NCBI GenBank assembly: GCA_007922225.1
Contig: ML679941.1
Location: 58,987,849 to 59,051,848, forward strand
Length of the DNA: 64,000 nt
Direction of reading: 5' to 3'
DNA from: Emydura subglobosa
Lineage: Eukaryota; Chordata; Testudines; Chelidae
Shown here in pieces: positions 45,843 to 57,290 of this stretch. Position 1 is the stretch's first letter. Each line of letters opens with the position of its first letter. A model generated the notes under the pieces. It saw nothing but the letters and a program-made list of their open reading frames with translations, ran no database searches and was not told the origin of the DNA. The translations under genes and the position numbers were made by a program.

Positions 45843-48447
45843 ACTGATCTTTTTTCCAAGTAACTTCTAAAATTTTCATTTTTCTTTTGTATGTGGTTTT
45901 TCACTTCAAATTACAGTAGTTAGATTTTACCCTAGTATTTTTGTGCTCTTAAAGGTGGCAACTCCAGGATCTGTCTCAAAAACAAAGAAAAATAATCCTT
46001 ACAATCCTTGGAGAAAATATTTGGTCATTGCTTTTTTTTCTTTTAAGAAGAGTGAAAGAGTCTTTTCTCATTGTATCCAGTTTAAGTTCACAGTGGCTGA
46101 ATGTATTATGAAACATCTCAATTAAATATGTCTGTTAAATACAAAGTATTAGAACTATAATTTCATGCCTCATAACCCTACAGTGTCCTCAGTGTTTTAC
46201 CACTGGGAAACAGTTATCAGGATGTTATATTTTCTCCCTTATGGATTCAAAACTTTTCTTCCAGTGACTAGATTTTATTGCAGATTTTAGATCAGGACAA
46301 CAGAGACGCATCGTTTCCTATGAATTGTTCCCAACAGAAGTCAAAAGTATAAATCCAGAAAAAAGAACCCCAGCAATAAACCAGGTAAAAAAAGAACAAT
46401 TCACGATGCCCAAAATCCCCATAAAAACTCACTCAGATTACCTCCTCTTTGTTGATATATGACAGACAAGCAGAACACCTATTTCTTTCTTTCCTCTTTT
46501 CCCATTTAATTTTGCAGGAAGGACACTACAGTCATTAGAACAAAAGCTTTCCCTTTCTCTCTTCTCAGCATTTCTATCTACAGGTAAGGGATCTAGAGAA
46601 GGCAAAATATTTTCACTGCTTTTTAATTTTGGCTACCATTTTTCCCAGTTCTAATAAACTTGTCCACTTCCTATACTGCTTCATCCACAGGGCACACACA
46701 AACACATGTGGACAGTGTTCTGGGGACAATCTTCATAACCTCTCTACAATGCTCCGAACTTTCCATGGCCAATAAAGCAGAATTTCCAGGAACCCAAACT
46801 CAGATTCCCTGTTTTAAAATAAAGGCATCAAATGGGACTCTATAGTTAAAGTTGAGTCTAGACTTCCATCCTAAACCCTAGTTTCTACTCTTCTCTAACA
46901 TCGGATGGCAATAAGTAATCTGCTTGGAAACCGGGATACTTAAAATGTGTAAAAAAAGATCCCTCCCCACAAGGAATTAGGAAAACTGATGAAATATTAT
47001 TTTCTACTTAATCCAGAAATGCTTTGCATATTTATTTATTTCACAGCGTCATGATTTTGGGCACTATGTTCTTCGCCGTAATAATTTTCAAAATTCCCAC
47101 AAGTGATGGCTTGCTCAGCACAGGGCATATCTCATTGAGAGAGATTTTCAAAAAGAGATTTTTAAGAATGCATGTCCTAATGGATTACAGCCGTATCAAA
47201 TAAGAAGGAATCAGGTTAGACAAGCCATTTTCACTCTCTTAGGAAATTTGCTACTAGTTAGCTACAATTCTCTATGATTATGCTCTGTGATTGTAGAGGA
47301 CTACAGAAGTTTGCTAGAATCAGAGAAGAAAAGGGGAAAAGGCAGATGGAAGACGGGGGCAGGACCTGGAAAAGGGGAGAAGACAAATGCTGGTTGAAAA
47401 ATAAAGTTGTAAGTCTTAAAAACAATAGATTTCCTTGCAATATTTCCAGTATTTCCTGGTTTTGGTTAGGTCAAACTTGCAAGAGGATAGTTTTTCTTGT
47501 GGTGGGGGGGAGGGATCTGGTCCTGGCCAAAAATACAAAGTGGTGGTTTGCAAAATATATTTTAAAACAAGTTCACTTTGTTTAAAATGATTTTGGTTTG
47601 GTTCAGCTCAAGTTGTGGGCACTTCCCACAAAGTCTCTTTTGTCCTTACTGATCCACTCATCCCTAATTGCTTTTGACCTTGTTCACTTTGATTCTCAGA
47701 GGAAGGATGGTTAAATTGATTAGGACTAGCAAAATGAGTGTGATCATTTAAGAACCTCTTGAGATATGACTCCAAAATAAAGTCTGGTTTTAATTCAATT
47801 CAAAAGCTTTTAGTTAGAAGTAAAATTTCAAAAGCATCCAAATGACTTAGGAGCTTGTCACTTTTAAAAATGAGACTTGGGTTCCTAACTCACTTAGTTG
47901 CTTTTGAAAATGTTATCCTCTATCTACAACAGTATTATAACTGCTTTACTATTAACACTAACATTTTGCTACTACTTCGCACCTGTCAGTGCCACTAGAT
48001 GCTGCAGCCAAGCAACTTCATTGTGCTTTAGGGAGAATAGCATCTTTGGGTTATTTAAGAGATACAGATTATGCTAAAATAAATTGGATTGCAATGTATT
48101 TTTCTGACAGTTGGGTAATTTAAACATAACTGAATAGTTTCCACGCACTTTGAAGATGAAAAGTGGAGCATCAAGTGTGAAGAGAACTTTAAAGTGGACC
48201 TTCCAATATCCAATCAGACTCATCAACAATATCTGTTGATTTGCCAACATCCAGAGTGTGAGGATGAGGGGAGCTACAAAACCCAGGAACTGAAGATTCT
48301 CCACACAGGTAGACTGAGATTGTAAAGAAAAATGAAGACATTTCTAAGAACCTGAATAACATTGGAAAGACTTTGTCATTTCCCGAGACTGACATTAGAA
48401 TTCTCTGTACTGAGTATGTCATGCAAGGTAGTTTATATCTGCATGAG
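45843..48447. other. Spacer, no gene recognised
   Basis: AT-rich non-coding DNA. A 103-codon open frame at 47274-47585 shows no domain. Confidence 0.4.
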
Positions 48448-48871
48448 ACCTGTGTCACAGGGTGACACTGACTCTTTAAGAGGGAGCCGGATCAGTGCAC
48501 CTCCGCCTAATCAGCAGACCCCAATTAGGTTTGAAAGAGGGCACCTGGGCTTGCAAGAAAAGAGAGACCCACGGAGTCAGAGTTGGGAAGCTGGAGTGTC
48601 AGAGTTCCCTGGGGAGGATTTGGAACTATTCTGAAAAATGATCTCTAGGGAGAGAAACCCAGGCTGGTGTTGCTCTGGGAATACCAGCACAGAAGCAGGA
48701 CTACCAGGACCAGTGGAGTTGTTTGGGAGGTAAAGGAGTAAAATCTTTTGGGGTTTGTAGCCTGGGATGAGCTGCGGAACTGTTTTTGTTTGTTTGCACA
48801 ATAAAATAGCTCGAGAGTCATGGCAGTGGGTTATTGGAAGCTGGGGAGAAGCCTTGCCTTGTTATAACCTG
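48448..48871 (+). mobile_element. Solo LTR, gypsy-type
   Basis: LTR from 48453 (tgtcacagggtgacactg) to 48866, 414 bp, with acctg at 48448-48452 and 48867-48871 as a perfect 5-bp TSD. It carries AATAAA at 48800-48805. The 3' end is TA rather than CA, one mutation away. The start resembles that of the LTR-like block at 20375, so both may belong to related gypsy families. Confidence 0.7.
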
Positions 48872-49317
48872 GAGCATTTTTAAATACGTTGATCTGCAAC
48901 TTTGTAAATGTCACTGATTGTTTTTGCTGTCAACCCACTTCTCATTAAAATTCAATTTTACAGTGCAGCTTTCCTTTCAGATGTTTTTTGGAAAGCATAT
49001 GTATACACTATTGGGGGGAACCAAGTCTAAGATAAATAGGTAACAAATTGACAGCAGCAGGTTACAGTATAATAAAATGCAACTGCAATTATTTTCTATT
49101 AGTATAATACTTGATCATCTAGAGCAGCTAAAAGGGCAATTATACTCTCTTGTGTTCAATGCCTGTGCTCGATTCATTCAGCATGCCAAACCTTCCAGTT
49201 TCAATATATGAAAGTGTCAATGGGGGAGGAAGCAGAGGCTAAAACTAAAAGATTTTAAAAGGTAACTACAATACAAAGTGACTAAGGGCCTGATCCTGCA
49301 AGATAGAATGCTGTGGA
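48872..49317. other. Spacer, nothing recognised
   Basis: AT-rich, no gene or repeat identified. Confidence 0.35.
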
Positions 49318-49853
49318 CACTCATGTCTACACTGTACATCTCTTTCAGTGAAGGGTAGCGTGCGTGTGTGTGTGTGTATATGTGTAATATATATGTGTAA
49401 TATATATATGTATATGTATGTAGCTCCCTTAGCATGGGTATAAATAGCAGTGTAAACCATGAGGCATGGTTTAGGTGAGTAAAGACATGCCTGAAGGGTG
49501 TGGGCATGAACTCGAGTGCCTATCTTATGTGGTTGTCTACTTGCCGATGCTGTGTCTCCCCATCCCCATCTACACAGCTATTTTTAGCAGCATAGTGTTC
49601 CACTGCTCAGCACTGCTAGAATCTTTCCCTGCCACAGGGAAGGCTTTGGCAGCAGGGACATGATAGCCTGCTCCCTCTCCCTACCAGAGCCTTCATTACA
49701 GTGAAGAGAGGCTTCTGCAGTGCCCTACTGGAGAGCCTTTGCCTCCTCCCTTCCCTCTGCCAGAGCCTTTCACCAATCCATGTAGCTACACATACACTAT
49801 GCTGTATGCTGCTGCCATTGGTGTGTAATGTAAACATAGCCTATATTAGCAGT
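49318..49853. mobile_element. Possible MITE containing a microsatellite
   Basis: Left catgtctacactgtac and reversed right ctatgtttacattac could be inverted ends. Internal phrases (tagcatgggtataaatagca, gtaaagacatgcc) match a turtle DNA element as I remember it. A (GT)n/(TATG)n tract at 49359-49431 lies inside. Boundaries are approximate. Confidence 0.4.
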
Positions 49854-50150
49854 TGGCACATCTCAGGAGATGTTGCCTTGAAGATTGGGACCTCAGAATA
49901 TTAAACTTGCTGGTAATGCAGATACATTATTGAATAAACCCTTTTCTTTAAAATTATTTTGCTGTTAGAATATAGATGTAGTACAAGACAGACATTTGAT
50001 TCTAAGCATATTTGATGTGACATGTAGATACAATTTGAAAAAAGCAGTGAAAGATAAGACCATTAAAAGATCTAATGTTTCTGGGAACCCATATTTTTCC
50101 AAGAGCTTTTTAATATTTCTGATCATGGATATTGTCTCTTAGGATTTGAA

Positions 50151-51267
50151 ACTTCAGTGAACAGGTCTCTCAAAAATGGTGTCCCACAAGGATCTGTCTT
50201 GGCCTCTGCACTCTTCAACCTCTACAGTGATGACCTTCCACACACCTCAGGCATGAAACTCAAATATGCTGACGACATGGTAGTTCTCTACTCCAGCAAG
50301 TCCTTTGAGGACACGCAACAGATCTTAGAAAGGGACATCGACGCAATGCATGCTTATTATCATCAGTGGTGGCTTCGCTTTAACATTAAAAAACAACCTG
50401 CTCAGCCTTCCATCTGAACAATACAGAGATAAAGAACTCATCATCCAACTCAACGGCTTGTCTCTGCCATTCTCGAGCACCCCAACCGATTTAGGAGTAA
50501 AGCTGGACAGAACCCTTTCTTTGTGCCATCATATCAATGGAGTGGTAGTGAAAGTGGCAGCCTGGATCCAGCTGCTGTGGAGGCTGTGCTGTCATGACTG
50601 GGGTGTGGATTTCACAACCCTGTACTCTGCGGCGTTGACACTTTTGTGTATGCTTCAGCAGAATATTGCGTGTCTGCTTGGGGCAGGAGTACACGTAAAT
50701 CTAAGCTGGACACACATCTCCATGCTGCCCTTCGCATTATCAGCAGATGCCTATGCCCCACACCATTTTATGAATTGCCCATTCTGTCTAGTGTTCCACC
50801 CCACCACCTGAAACGGCTGGCTGCAACCAGGCAGGCAGCATTCAAAGCTGCTAACAGCCTGATCCCACCCCCTTCATGAAAGGATCTTTCAGAAGAGCGG
50901 CTCAGGCCTTCATGCAGGCAGATAATGGCCAAAGCCGGCGTGAGAGGGTCATGAGCCAGTGGAGGAAGGAACAACGCCCTGGCAGATGGCAACAACTGCC
51001 TCCCATCTCCACCTCACCCACAGGCTGCAGCCTGCCATGAAAGGAGTGGACTCGCTTAAAGCTCCCGACACCCATCCTTAGGCAGTTTAACTCCTGCATG
51101 CATGTCTGGAACCTTTGCGCTACTGCAGCATGCGAGTGCGGAGAAATACAAAGAGCGGACCATCTTGTGGAGGAATGGCCCATCCACCGCCTCAGAGGAT
51201 GGGTTTCCCTCAACCTCCTGACTGACAACGCAGTGGAATGGCTGAGGTCTGCCACATACAATTGCTG
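50151..51267 (+). mobile_element. Non-LTR retrotransposon, not CR1, 5' truncated
   Basis: Begins inside the RT at KNGVPQGSVLASALFNLYSDDL. The YADD catalytic motif at 50265-50276 is intact. A frameshift near 50390 moves to LNGLSLPF..TDLGVKLDRTLSL, another near 50640 to YASAEYCVSAWGRST and ALRIISRCLCPTPFYELPI. After a stop comes a C-terminal domain ending at the stop 51265-51267, with ACECGEIQRADHLVEEWPIH, where the usual last Cys of a Cys-x-Cys...His...Cys finger is Trp. This C-terminal layout differs from CR1 and L2. I cannot place the clade without a search. Confidence 0.8.
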
Positions 51268-52402
51268 AATGAATGCTTGAATGGAACTCTACAACCACAC
51301 GCAAAAAGAAGGTCTTGGAACATGAGATTTATGGATTTCCATCATCTTAAAGCACAGATCTTTATACTAAACATTAGAATGTGGATCAGCATTGTCGGCT
51401 GTAAAGTGATAGTCTAGTTCTCTTGTGTAATTCCAAAAACTGATCATGATGCAAATGGTTCACTTTTTGCCATTTCTAGTATGTCGTTGATCATCCTGGC
51501 TGTGTGCTGTCTAAACTTAACATTTTGGTTAATTCAATTTTTAGAGATCCAGGATGCATCATATGCACACCACTTTTGTTTCTATTTCTCAGATGAGATA
51601 TAGAAGTCACATCATACAAATATACCATTCTGTATTGTGTTAACAGTGATTGTGTTTCAGTGACTGGACTGAAGCACATGCTCTAAGTAGAGGTGCCTGA
51701 ACATGTGTCCCATACTCTTTATTTTAAAAGCTGTTTGATTTTTTTTTTCTTAAAGAAAGCATACCACATGCTAAATTAAGGGGCAAAAAAGTCTTTCTAC
51801 TACCACCTACCTCCTCTGCTGGAGCACAGACCCGCTGATTATGTTGAGGTCTACACGTCGTACATGCCTGCATGCCATTTTTTTTTTTTTTTTTTTTGGC
51901 CAAGGAACATTTTTTAGATAAACTGAGAATCTATGAAACTCTTCCTCCAGTTCTTGAAGGGTTTTGTGAGTAGTGTTGGCTTATTTTCTTTTTGTCAAAC
52001 AATGTAAATAATCTAGAATAGCTAACATTTTTAGTTAAACAAATGCTCAACATAGCCAACCCATAACTTTGTTTAAGATTTGGAGAAAGTGGACATAGGA
52101 CATCTGTATGGATATACAAAATACAATGAATCATAGTTTAGATTATATATTTAAAAATTCACTAAGTTTTTTTTCTAATCCTTTCTTCCATTCCTTTATC
52201 ATTTTTTCCCCTTCCATGTGTGGTACATACTATCCATTTTAATATTATTTTATTTTTTTCTTACTTTATTTCCTTTACTCTTCTGTATAAAGAATACAGG
52301 CATTTCTATTCCCCATCAGACCAGTGGTCTATCTTCTCCGGTAGCTGTTAATGGCAATGGTCAGTAGCAGATGCTTCAGAAGGAGGTGCAAGAAACCTCA
52401 TA
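51268..52402. other. Spacer with T20 tract
   Basis: Non-coding. A run of 20 T at 51878-51897 could be a retroposon poly(A) tail read on the minus strand, but I see no source sequence next to it. Confidence 0.35.
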
Positions 52403-52658
52403 GGGTATATCTACACAGCAAAGAAAAACCTGCGACTGGCCTGTGCCAGTCAACTTGAGCTGTAGGGCTATTTCATTGCTGAATAGACTTCCAGACTAGC
52501 ATCAGGGCTCTAGGATCCTGCAGGGTAGGAGGGTCCCAGATCTTGGGCTCCAGCCTGAGCCCAGAAGTCTACACAGCAATGAAACAGCCCCACAGCGCAA
52601 GCCCGAGTCAGCTGGCATGGGCTAGCTGCAGGTTTTTCTTGTCTTTGTAGACATACCC
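52403..52658. mobile_element. Palindromic Harbinger-type MITE, 256 bp
   Basis: Ends gggtatatctacacagca and (reversed) gggtatgtctacaaagac. The subterminal parts mirror each other: gccagtcaacttgagc against agtcagctggcat, and ggctatttcattgctg against cagcaatgaaacagcc, so the whole can fold into a long hairpin. Flanking ata/att fits a decayed 3-bp TSD. No coding sequence. Confidence 0.8.
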
Positions 52659-53099
52659 ATTGTGAACAGTTGCAAAATAACCTGACCAGTGGGCTAAATA
52701 CTGAGGTTCTTATTCAATTTTCATTTAGTCTTTATGCAGCCAAGTTCTCATTAAGTAAAAAACCTGAGTAAAGCATTCAGACTGTGATCCTTCCTTTCTT
52801 TTTTCTCCCTAAATACATCCTACGTTGTTTATAGGCCCAATGAAGGGGTCAGCTCACTGATAGTGCCTCCTTGTGGCTGGGTGTGGCATGACATGGCAGC
52901 TCGAGCTCTCCACTGGTATCTGCTGCTTCATATCTGTGTTGGTCTGCCTCTTCCAGTGACTTGGCCTTCCAGTCTGCCCTTTCCTCAGGAGCTGAGGATT
53001 GAAGGTCAGATCTTTTCCTGGTTGGCCCACAAGTGAGCTGTTCAGTTCCCCTTTTAAACTGCTTCTCAAACCTGTGCATGTCTTGCAGGTGTGGTGGGG
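52659..53099. other. Spacer or gypsy 3' remnant
   Basis: Lies downstream (minus strand) of the gypsy-type pol and may include its 3' UTR or LTR, but no matching second LTR is present to confirm this. Confidence 0.3.
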
Positions 53100-53169
53100 T
53101 GGAGCTGACTGAGACCAGAATAACTCCTTAACCCCTTGTTGTCTAATGTAGTGTTTGTATACCCCATCT

Positions 53170-53560
53170 CACTTTCCCCATCAAGATGGCACTGGAGGAA
53201 TTGGGGACCAGTGGAAAGTTCCCCCTTCCCTGGGTGGGGATGAAGAGGCATCAGCATTTTTGGTGAGCTGTTCCCACTTTTTGCTGAATTTGGAAGGGAC
53301 ATGACTGGAGGGACAGGTACCAGCACATAAGATCGGGGTTTGTCCTTCATGGCATGTAACCATCTTATGGGAGCATGATCAGTGCCTAACTTGAATGCAT
53401 TTCCCAGGAGATAATATTGGAGTCCATGGCCCATTTCACAGCAAGTCATTCCTTTTCTGTCATGGAATATGCCTGCTCCCAAGGAAACAGTTCGCAGCTC
53501 AAAGTAGAGGGTGTTCCTCTTGATTTGGTTCCTGGGACAACACTGCGCCTAGAGCCACCT
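53170..53560 (-). pseudogene. Gypsy-type RNase H C-terminal remnant
   Basis: The frame 53482-53066 contains LQYYLLGNAFKLGTDHAP and IRWLHAMKD, typical of the end of the gypsy RNase H domain (Thr-Asp-His block). The catalytic core before it is too disrupted to read in full. Confidence 0.7.
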
Positions 53561-53699
53561 CTGAGGTGTTGGTTTGCCTTTGGGCCACTTGTGTAAAGAA
53601 TTTCTTTTGCAAATCTTTTTTTAGGCCTCAGCTCAGTTAAACCTTCTTGGGGCCACTATCCTTAATTAGGCCTGTGAGGCAGGGAGCTGTTACCAATGA

Positions 53700-54390
53700 A
53701 AACCCTAGCACAAATTGACAGTAGTAACCTGCGATTCCCCAAAACCTTTTTGGACTTGTTTCTTTATGGTTTGGGTAGAACCTATTTTGAGGGTCTGGAC
53801 TTCATCCAGGAGAGGCCAGACAACTTCCTCCAAAGTATATCCCAGGTAAGTGGTCTCCTCTTTTTTTCCAAACCTGTGCTTTGCTGGATTTGTATTTAGT
53901 TCAGCCCTCACCGCCAATCCTCAGGAGGGACTGAAGTATGGTGGTAACTTGTGCTAGATGTTCCTCTCAATCTCAGCTGCAGATAACCACATCATCTAAA
54001 AAGGCTGCTGCATATGATCCATGTGGCTGAAGAACTTGATCTGTGAGCTGTTGGAACATAGCTGGGGCACCATTGAGGCCAAAAGGGCATAGTCCTAAAA
54101 TGATAGAGGCAAATGGTATGGCAAAGGTGGCTTTCTTCTGTGATTCCAGTGTGAAAGGGATCTGCCAGTATCCCTTAGGTAGAGCTAACATGGTGATATA
54201 TGAAGCCTCATAGCTTGCCCACATGGGGCAGGAGCTTGCAAATTTGGAGATCGCATTGATTTTTCTGAAGTGTAGGCAAAACCAGAAAGTGCCATTTGGC
54301 TTTGGGACCAATACAACTGGACTTCGCCATTCGCTGTGGGATTCTTCAGTGACCCCCTAGCTCCAGCAGTGCCTGGATCTCTTGCCTCAC
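53700..54390 (-). pseudogene. Gypsy-type reverse transcriptase remnant
   Basis: Frame 54311-53973 shows VPKPNGTFWFCLHFRKINAI, ALPKGYWQIPFTLESQKKAT, PFGLNGAPAMFQQLTDQVL and the active-site motif FLDD at 54002-53991 (YIDD or similar in relatives). The next block, NPAKHRFGKKEETTYLGYTL, reads in frame 53917-53705 and continues into a connection domain. A pre-RT stretch with SHSEWRSPVVL near 54330 links it to the upstream integrase. About 230 residues are recognisable. Confidence 0.85.
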
Positions 54391-54689
54391 AGCCTTCTGC
54401 ATTTTTGTGAGGAGTGGCTGTGAGCTCTTCTGGACTTGTTGCCCAGCTTCTGTTTGGGTATGGTGTTGCACAAGATGAGATTGCCTCAGCCAGGAGCCAT
54501 TGAGAAGGCTTTCACTAAGCTTCTCACCTCAGCCCTCTGTTCAAGGTGGATGTGTTTCCCCCATCTTAATAGGATCTGGGACCAGTGAGGTGGGCACGTG
54601 AGGCCCTAGTTCTGATGCAGGGGGTAAAGAGTGGTAAATAAGTCTCATTCCTTTCATAGTTTTGGGAGGTTAATATTGTAGACCTGAGT

Positions 54690-55990
54690 TAGATTCCTTT
54701 TGTTGGGCTGCCTGGGTTTGTAGTAGTAATCTGCCAAATTGGGCCAGTTAACATGTTGTACTTGTCATTTTTAGCAAGTAACTTGGACTTTACACTTGGG
54801 AGTAGAAGAAATATCTGATCACTCTCTTTAAATGTGTGTAGATGTGGGCCCCCTCCCAAACCCCCCTTTCTTAATAGGCTCACTTCTGAGCCCTGAGGAG
54901 GTTTTCTTTGGCAAAGGCCTTTAGGGTTCTGATTCTCTCCTGGAGCATCAACCTGTTCTTCCCACATCTCTTGGACCAAGTCAAGAAGTCCCTGTGGTTG
55001 TCTCCCGTATAAGAGATCAAACAGGGAGAATCCAGTAGATGATAGGGGAACTTTTTGAATAGCAAATAAGTGGGAAGGGATTACTTGAACCTAGGGAGAG
55101 GGGGGGTCCTCAGCAATACATTTTGATATTCTTTTCAGTGTCAGGTTGAATGATTCAACCAGATCATCTGTCTGTGGATGATAGACAGATGTATGTGAAG
55201 TCTTTTATTTTTACTAGATTGCATACCTCCTTTAGCTGCTAAAATGTAAAACTGGTGCCTTTTGATCAGTGAGGATCTCCTTAAATACTCTTACTCTGAC
55301 AAAGATTTTTAGCGGCTGCACAGCCTGCATTGGTGTTGCACAGTGGGAGTGCCTCAGGATAGTGAGTGGCATAATCAACTATAATTAATACATGTTTATA
55401 CCCAGCTCCAGGTTTTTTCCAAAGGCCCGATGAAAAGAGCGGGATGGACTTCAAATGGGATGTTGCCTATGGGAAACGGATCAATGGGGCTTTTGTTGTT
55501 CATTTAGGTCCTATAACCTGGCATTCAGTGCAGGAGCTATAACAGTCTCTAATTTCTTGGCAAATTCCAGGCCAAAAGAAGTGATGCAAAATCCCTTCCA
55601 GGGTCTCCTCATGACTGAAGTGGGCTGCAGAAGAGCTAGCATGACTTCACAGTTATGAGGCTGGGGAAGGAGGAGCTGTGACTGAACTGCCCCCATTGAT
55701 TGGTCGGTCTTTCTCCAGCCAGTACAGTCACTCTACCTGGAGCTCAAAGCTGGGGTACTGTTCTGCACAATGTGGGTCTATCAATTCCCTATTAACCACT
55801 GGCCATTGGTCATAAGTCTGGGTCAAGGTTTTGTCCTCTCTCTGGTCTGTCTCTCTAGTTAAGATGTCTCTCTCCCATGGAGAGAGAATCTAAATCGGAT
55901 TGTCTTCTACATTCAAGCATGAAAGAATTCTAGATTTGGGTCCAAGATACTAACAATTGGACACTGGGATATTTTAATATGGATCTCTCT
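54690..55990 (-). pseudogene. Gypsy-type integrase remnant
   Basis: Read in broken frames: an N-terminal zinc-finger region (FELQVECLYWLEKDRPMGAV, then a Trp-Pro-Gly-Ile-Cys-type stretch near 55560), PIDPFPIGNIPFEVHP near 55470, TSVYHPQTDDLVESFN near 55170 (core catalytic region after the second Asp), and near 55030 a Ser-Ser-Thr-Gly-Phe-Ser block followed by WEEQVDAPGENQNP. The C-terminal part has SDQIFLLLPSVKSKLL and GPIWQI. It would have inserted the element's cDNA into the genome. Frames are interrupted throughout. Confidence 0.75.
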
Positions 55991-56148
55991 CAATCTTTCC
56001 TATTGAAGCTGTTCCACTGTGTATAAATACGCTAATGTCTGAGTGGGATTTATAACAGGAATGCTTGTGATGGTGAGGGAAGGGGGAAAGGCTTTACAGC
56101 CATTGGGGCCTCTTTTTTGGTTTAGTTTTTATGTTGATAAGAACATAA

Positions 56149-56580
56149 GAATGGCCTTACTAGGTCAAACCAATGGTCAATCTAGCCTAGTATCCTGTCT
56201 TCTAACGGTGGTCATTGCCAGGTGCTTTAGAGGGAATGAACAGAACAGGTAATCATCAACTGATCCATCCCCTATTGCCCATTCTCAGCTTCTGGAAACA
56301 GAGGCTAGGGATACTTCAAAGCATGGTTTTTCATCCTTGCCCATCCTGGCTAGTAGCCATTGATGGACCTATCATCCATTAACTTGCCTAGTGTTTTTAA
56401 CCCTGTTATAGTCTTGGCCTTCACAGCATCATTTGGCAAAGAGTTCCACAGGCTGACTGTGTGCATTGTGTGAATTTAAACCTGCTGCCTATTAGTTTCA
56501 TTTGGTGACTCCTAGTTCTTGTGTTGTGAAAAGGAGTAAATAACACTTCCTTATTTACTTTCTCCACACCAGCTCATGCT
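56149..56580 (-). mobile_element. CR1 LINE 3' end, minus strand
   Basis: Plus-strand view: aacataagaatggccttact, tagcctagtatcctgtcttc, and then the ORF2 end region (acagcatcatttggcaaaga, gttccacaggctgactgtg), up to actttctccacaccag. The terminal tag belongs to a different CR1 family from the copy that follows. It interrupts the upstream side of the gypsy-type pol. Confidence 0.85.
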
Positions 56581-57092
56581 TCAGTGGTCAGGAAGGGATT
56601 TCTCCCCCTCCCCCATGTATTCTGGGGTTTTTTGGTCTCCTTCCTCTGAAGCATCTGAGATGGCCAGGGCTGGAGGTGGGATACTGGATGGGCCAGGACT
56701 CTGAAGTGGCACTGACCATTCTCTCTGTCCCTGTGCTTGGCTAGCTGGTTCATATTCAGAGTCTGGGAAAGAATTTTCCCTCCAGGTCAGATGGGCAGTG
56801 AGTTGAGGGCTGGGGTGTGTTTTGCCTTTTTCTGCAGCCTGTGGGTGTGGGTCACTTCCTGGAACTCTCTGGGTATATCTCATTTAATCCTTTCTCTACC
56901 ATTGTGAGGGCCTCAATTCACCTCAGACCCTTCTGTTCTCTCTCTATGGCACATAATAGTTTAGTCTTCGGTGGGCTGTAATATTTTTGGTTGTTGGGTT
57001 CAGGTGCTGGGTGGTGGTGGGGGCTTGTGATATAGAGGAGGTCAGACTAGCTGATCTGGTGGTCTCTTCTGGCTTTAATCTCTATGAATCTA
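56581..57092 (+). mobile_element. CR1 LINE 3' UTR, plus strand
   Basis: Starts ggtcaggaagggatttctcc, includes ggggttttttggtctccttc and ctctgaagcatc, and ends with ggaggtcagactagctgatc and atctctatgaatctat, the CR1 3' terminus. 5' truncated; no coding part. Two related stretches (near 56586 and 56770) suggest a partial duplication inside the UTR. Confidence 0.7.
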
Positions 57093-57132
57093 TTAAATGA
57101 AATATACACTGGGCCAGAGAGATTGAGAGTGA

Positions 57133-57290
57133 ATGATTCTATAGCCCTCTGATTAGGGCACTCAGCTGAGAGGTGGGAATCCCATGTTCAAATCCCTTCT
57201 CTTCATCAGGCAGAGTGGGGAATTTAACTGTGATTTCGCACATCCTTTGTGAGTGCCCGAACCACTGAGCTAAAGTTTACAAAGGGGGCC
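57133..57290. repeat. Foldback of two tRNA-like modules
   Basis: Plus strand: gattagggcactcagctgag (A-box-like) and gttcaaatccc at 57186-57196 (B box). The following half reads, on the minus strand, gctcagtggttcgggcactc and agttaaattcc, a second tRNA-like module. The two halves are imperfect inverted repeats meeting near 57205-57212. This matches a tRNA-like palindromic repeat of turtles as I remember it. Not a tRNA gene. Confidence 0.6.

Larger units (their letters stand above)
53100..56020 (-). mobile_element. Ty3/gypsy retrotransposon pol, Gmr1-like order, degenerate
   Basis: On the minus strand, 5' to 3', the domains are: integrase zinc finger and core (about 55990-55100), integrase C-terminus (55065-54690), linker, reverse transcriptase (about 54390-53700) and RNase H (about 53560-53170). 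The integrase therefore precedes the RT, as in Gmr1-like gypsy elements, while the RT sequence is gypsy-type, not copia-type. No gag, protease or LTR pair is visible. At 56149 the sequence gives way to a CR1 copy. Many stops and frameshifts. Confidence 0.8.

Noticed and set aside
51878..51897. T20 as the tail of a processed pseudogene
   Set aside because: No gene-like sequence next to it on the expected side.
57133..57290. Possible tRNA gene from B-box match
   Set aside because: No full cloverleaf. The second half is an inverted copy, which fits a repeat.
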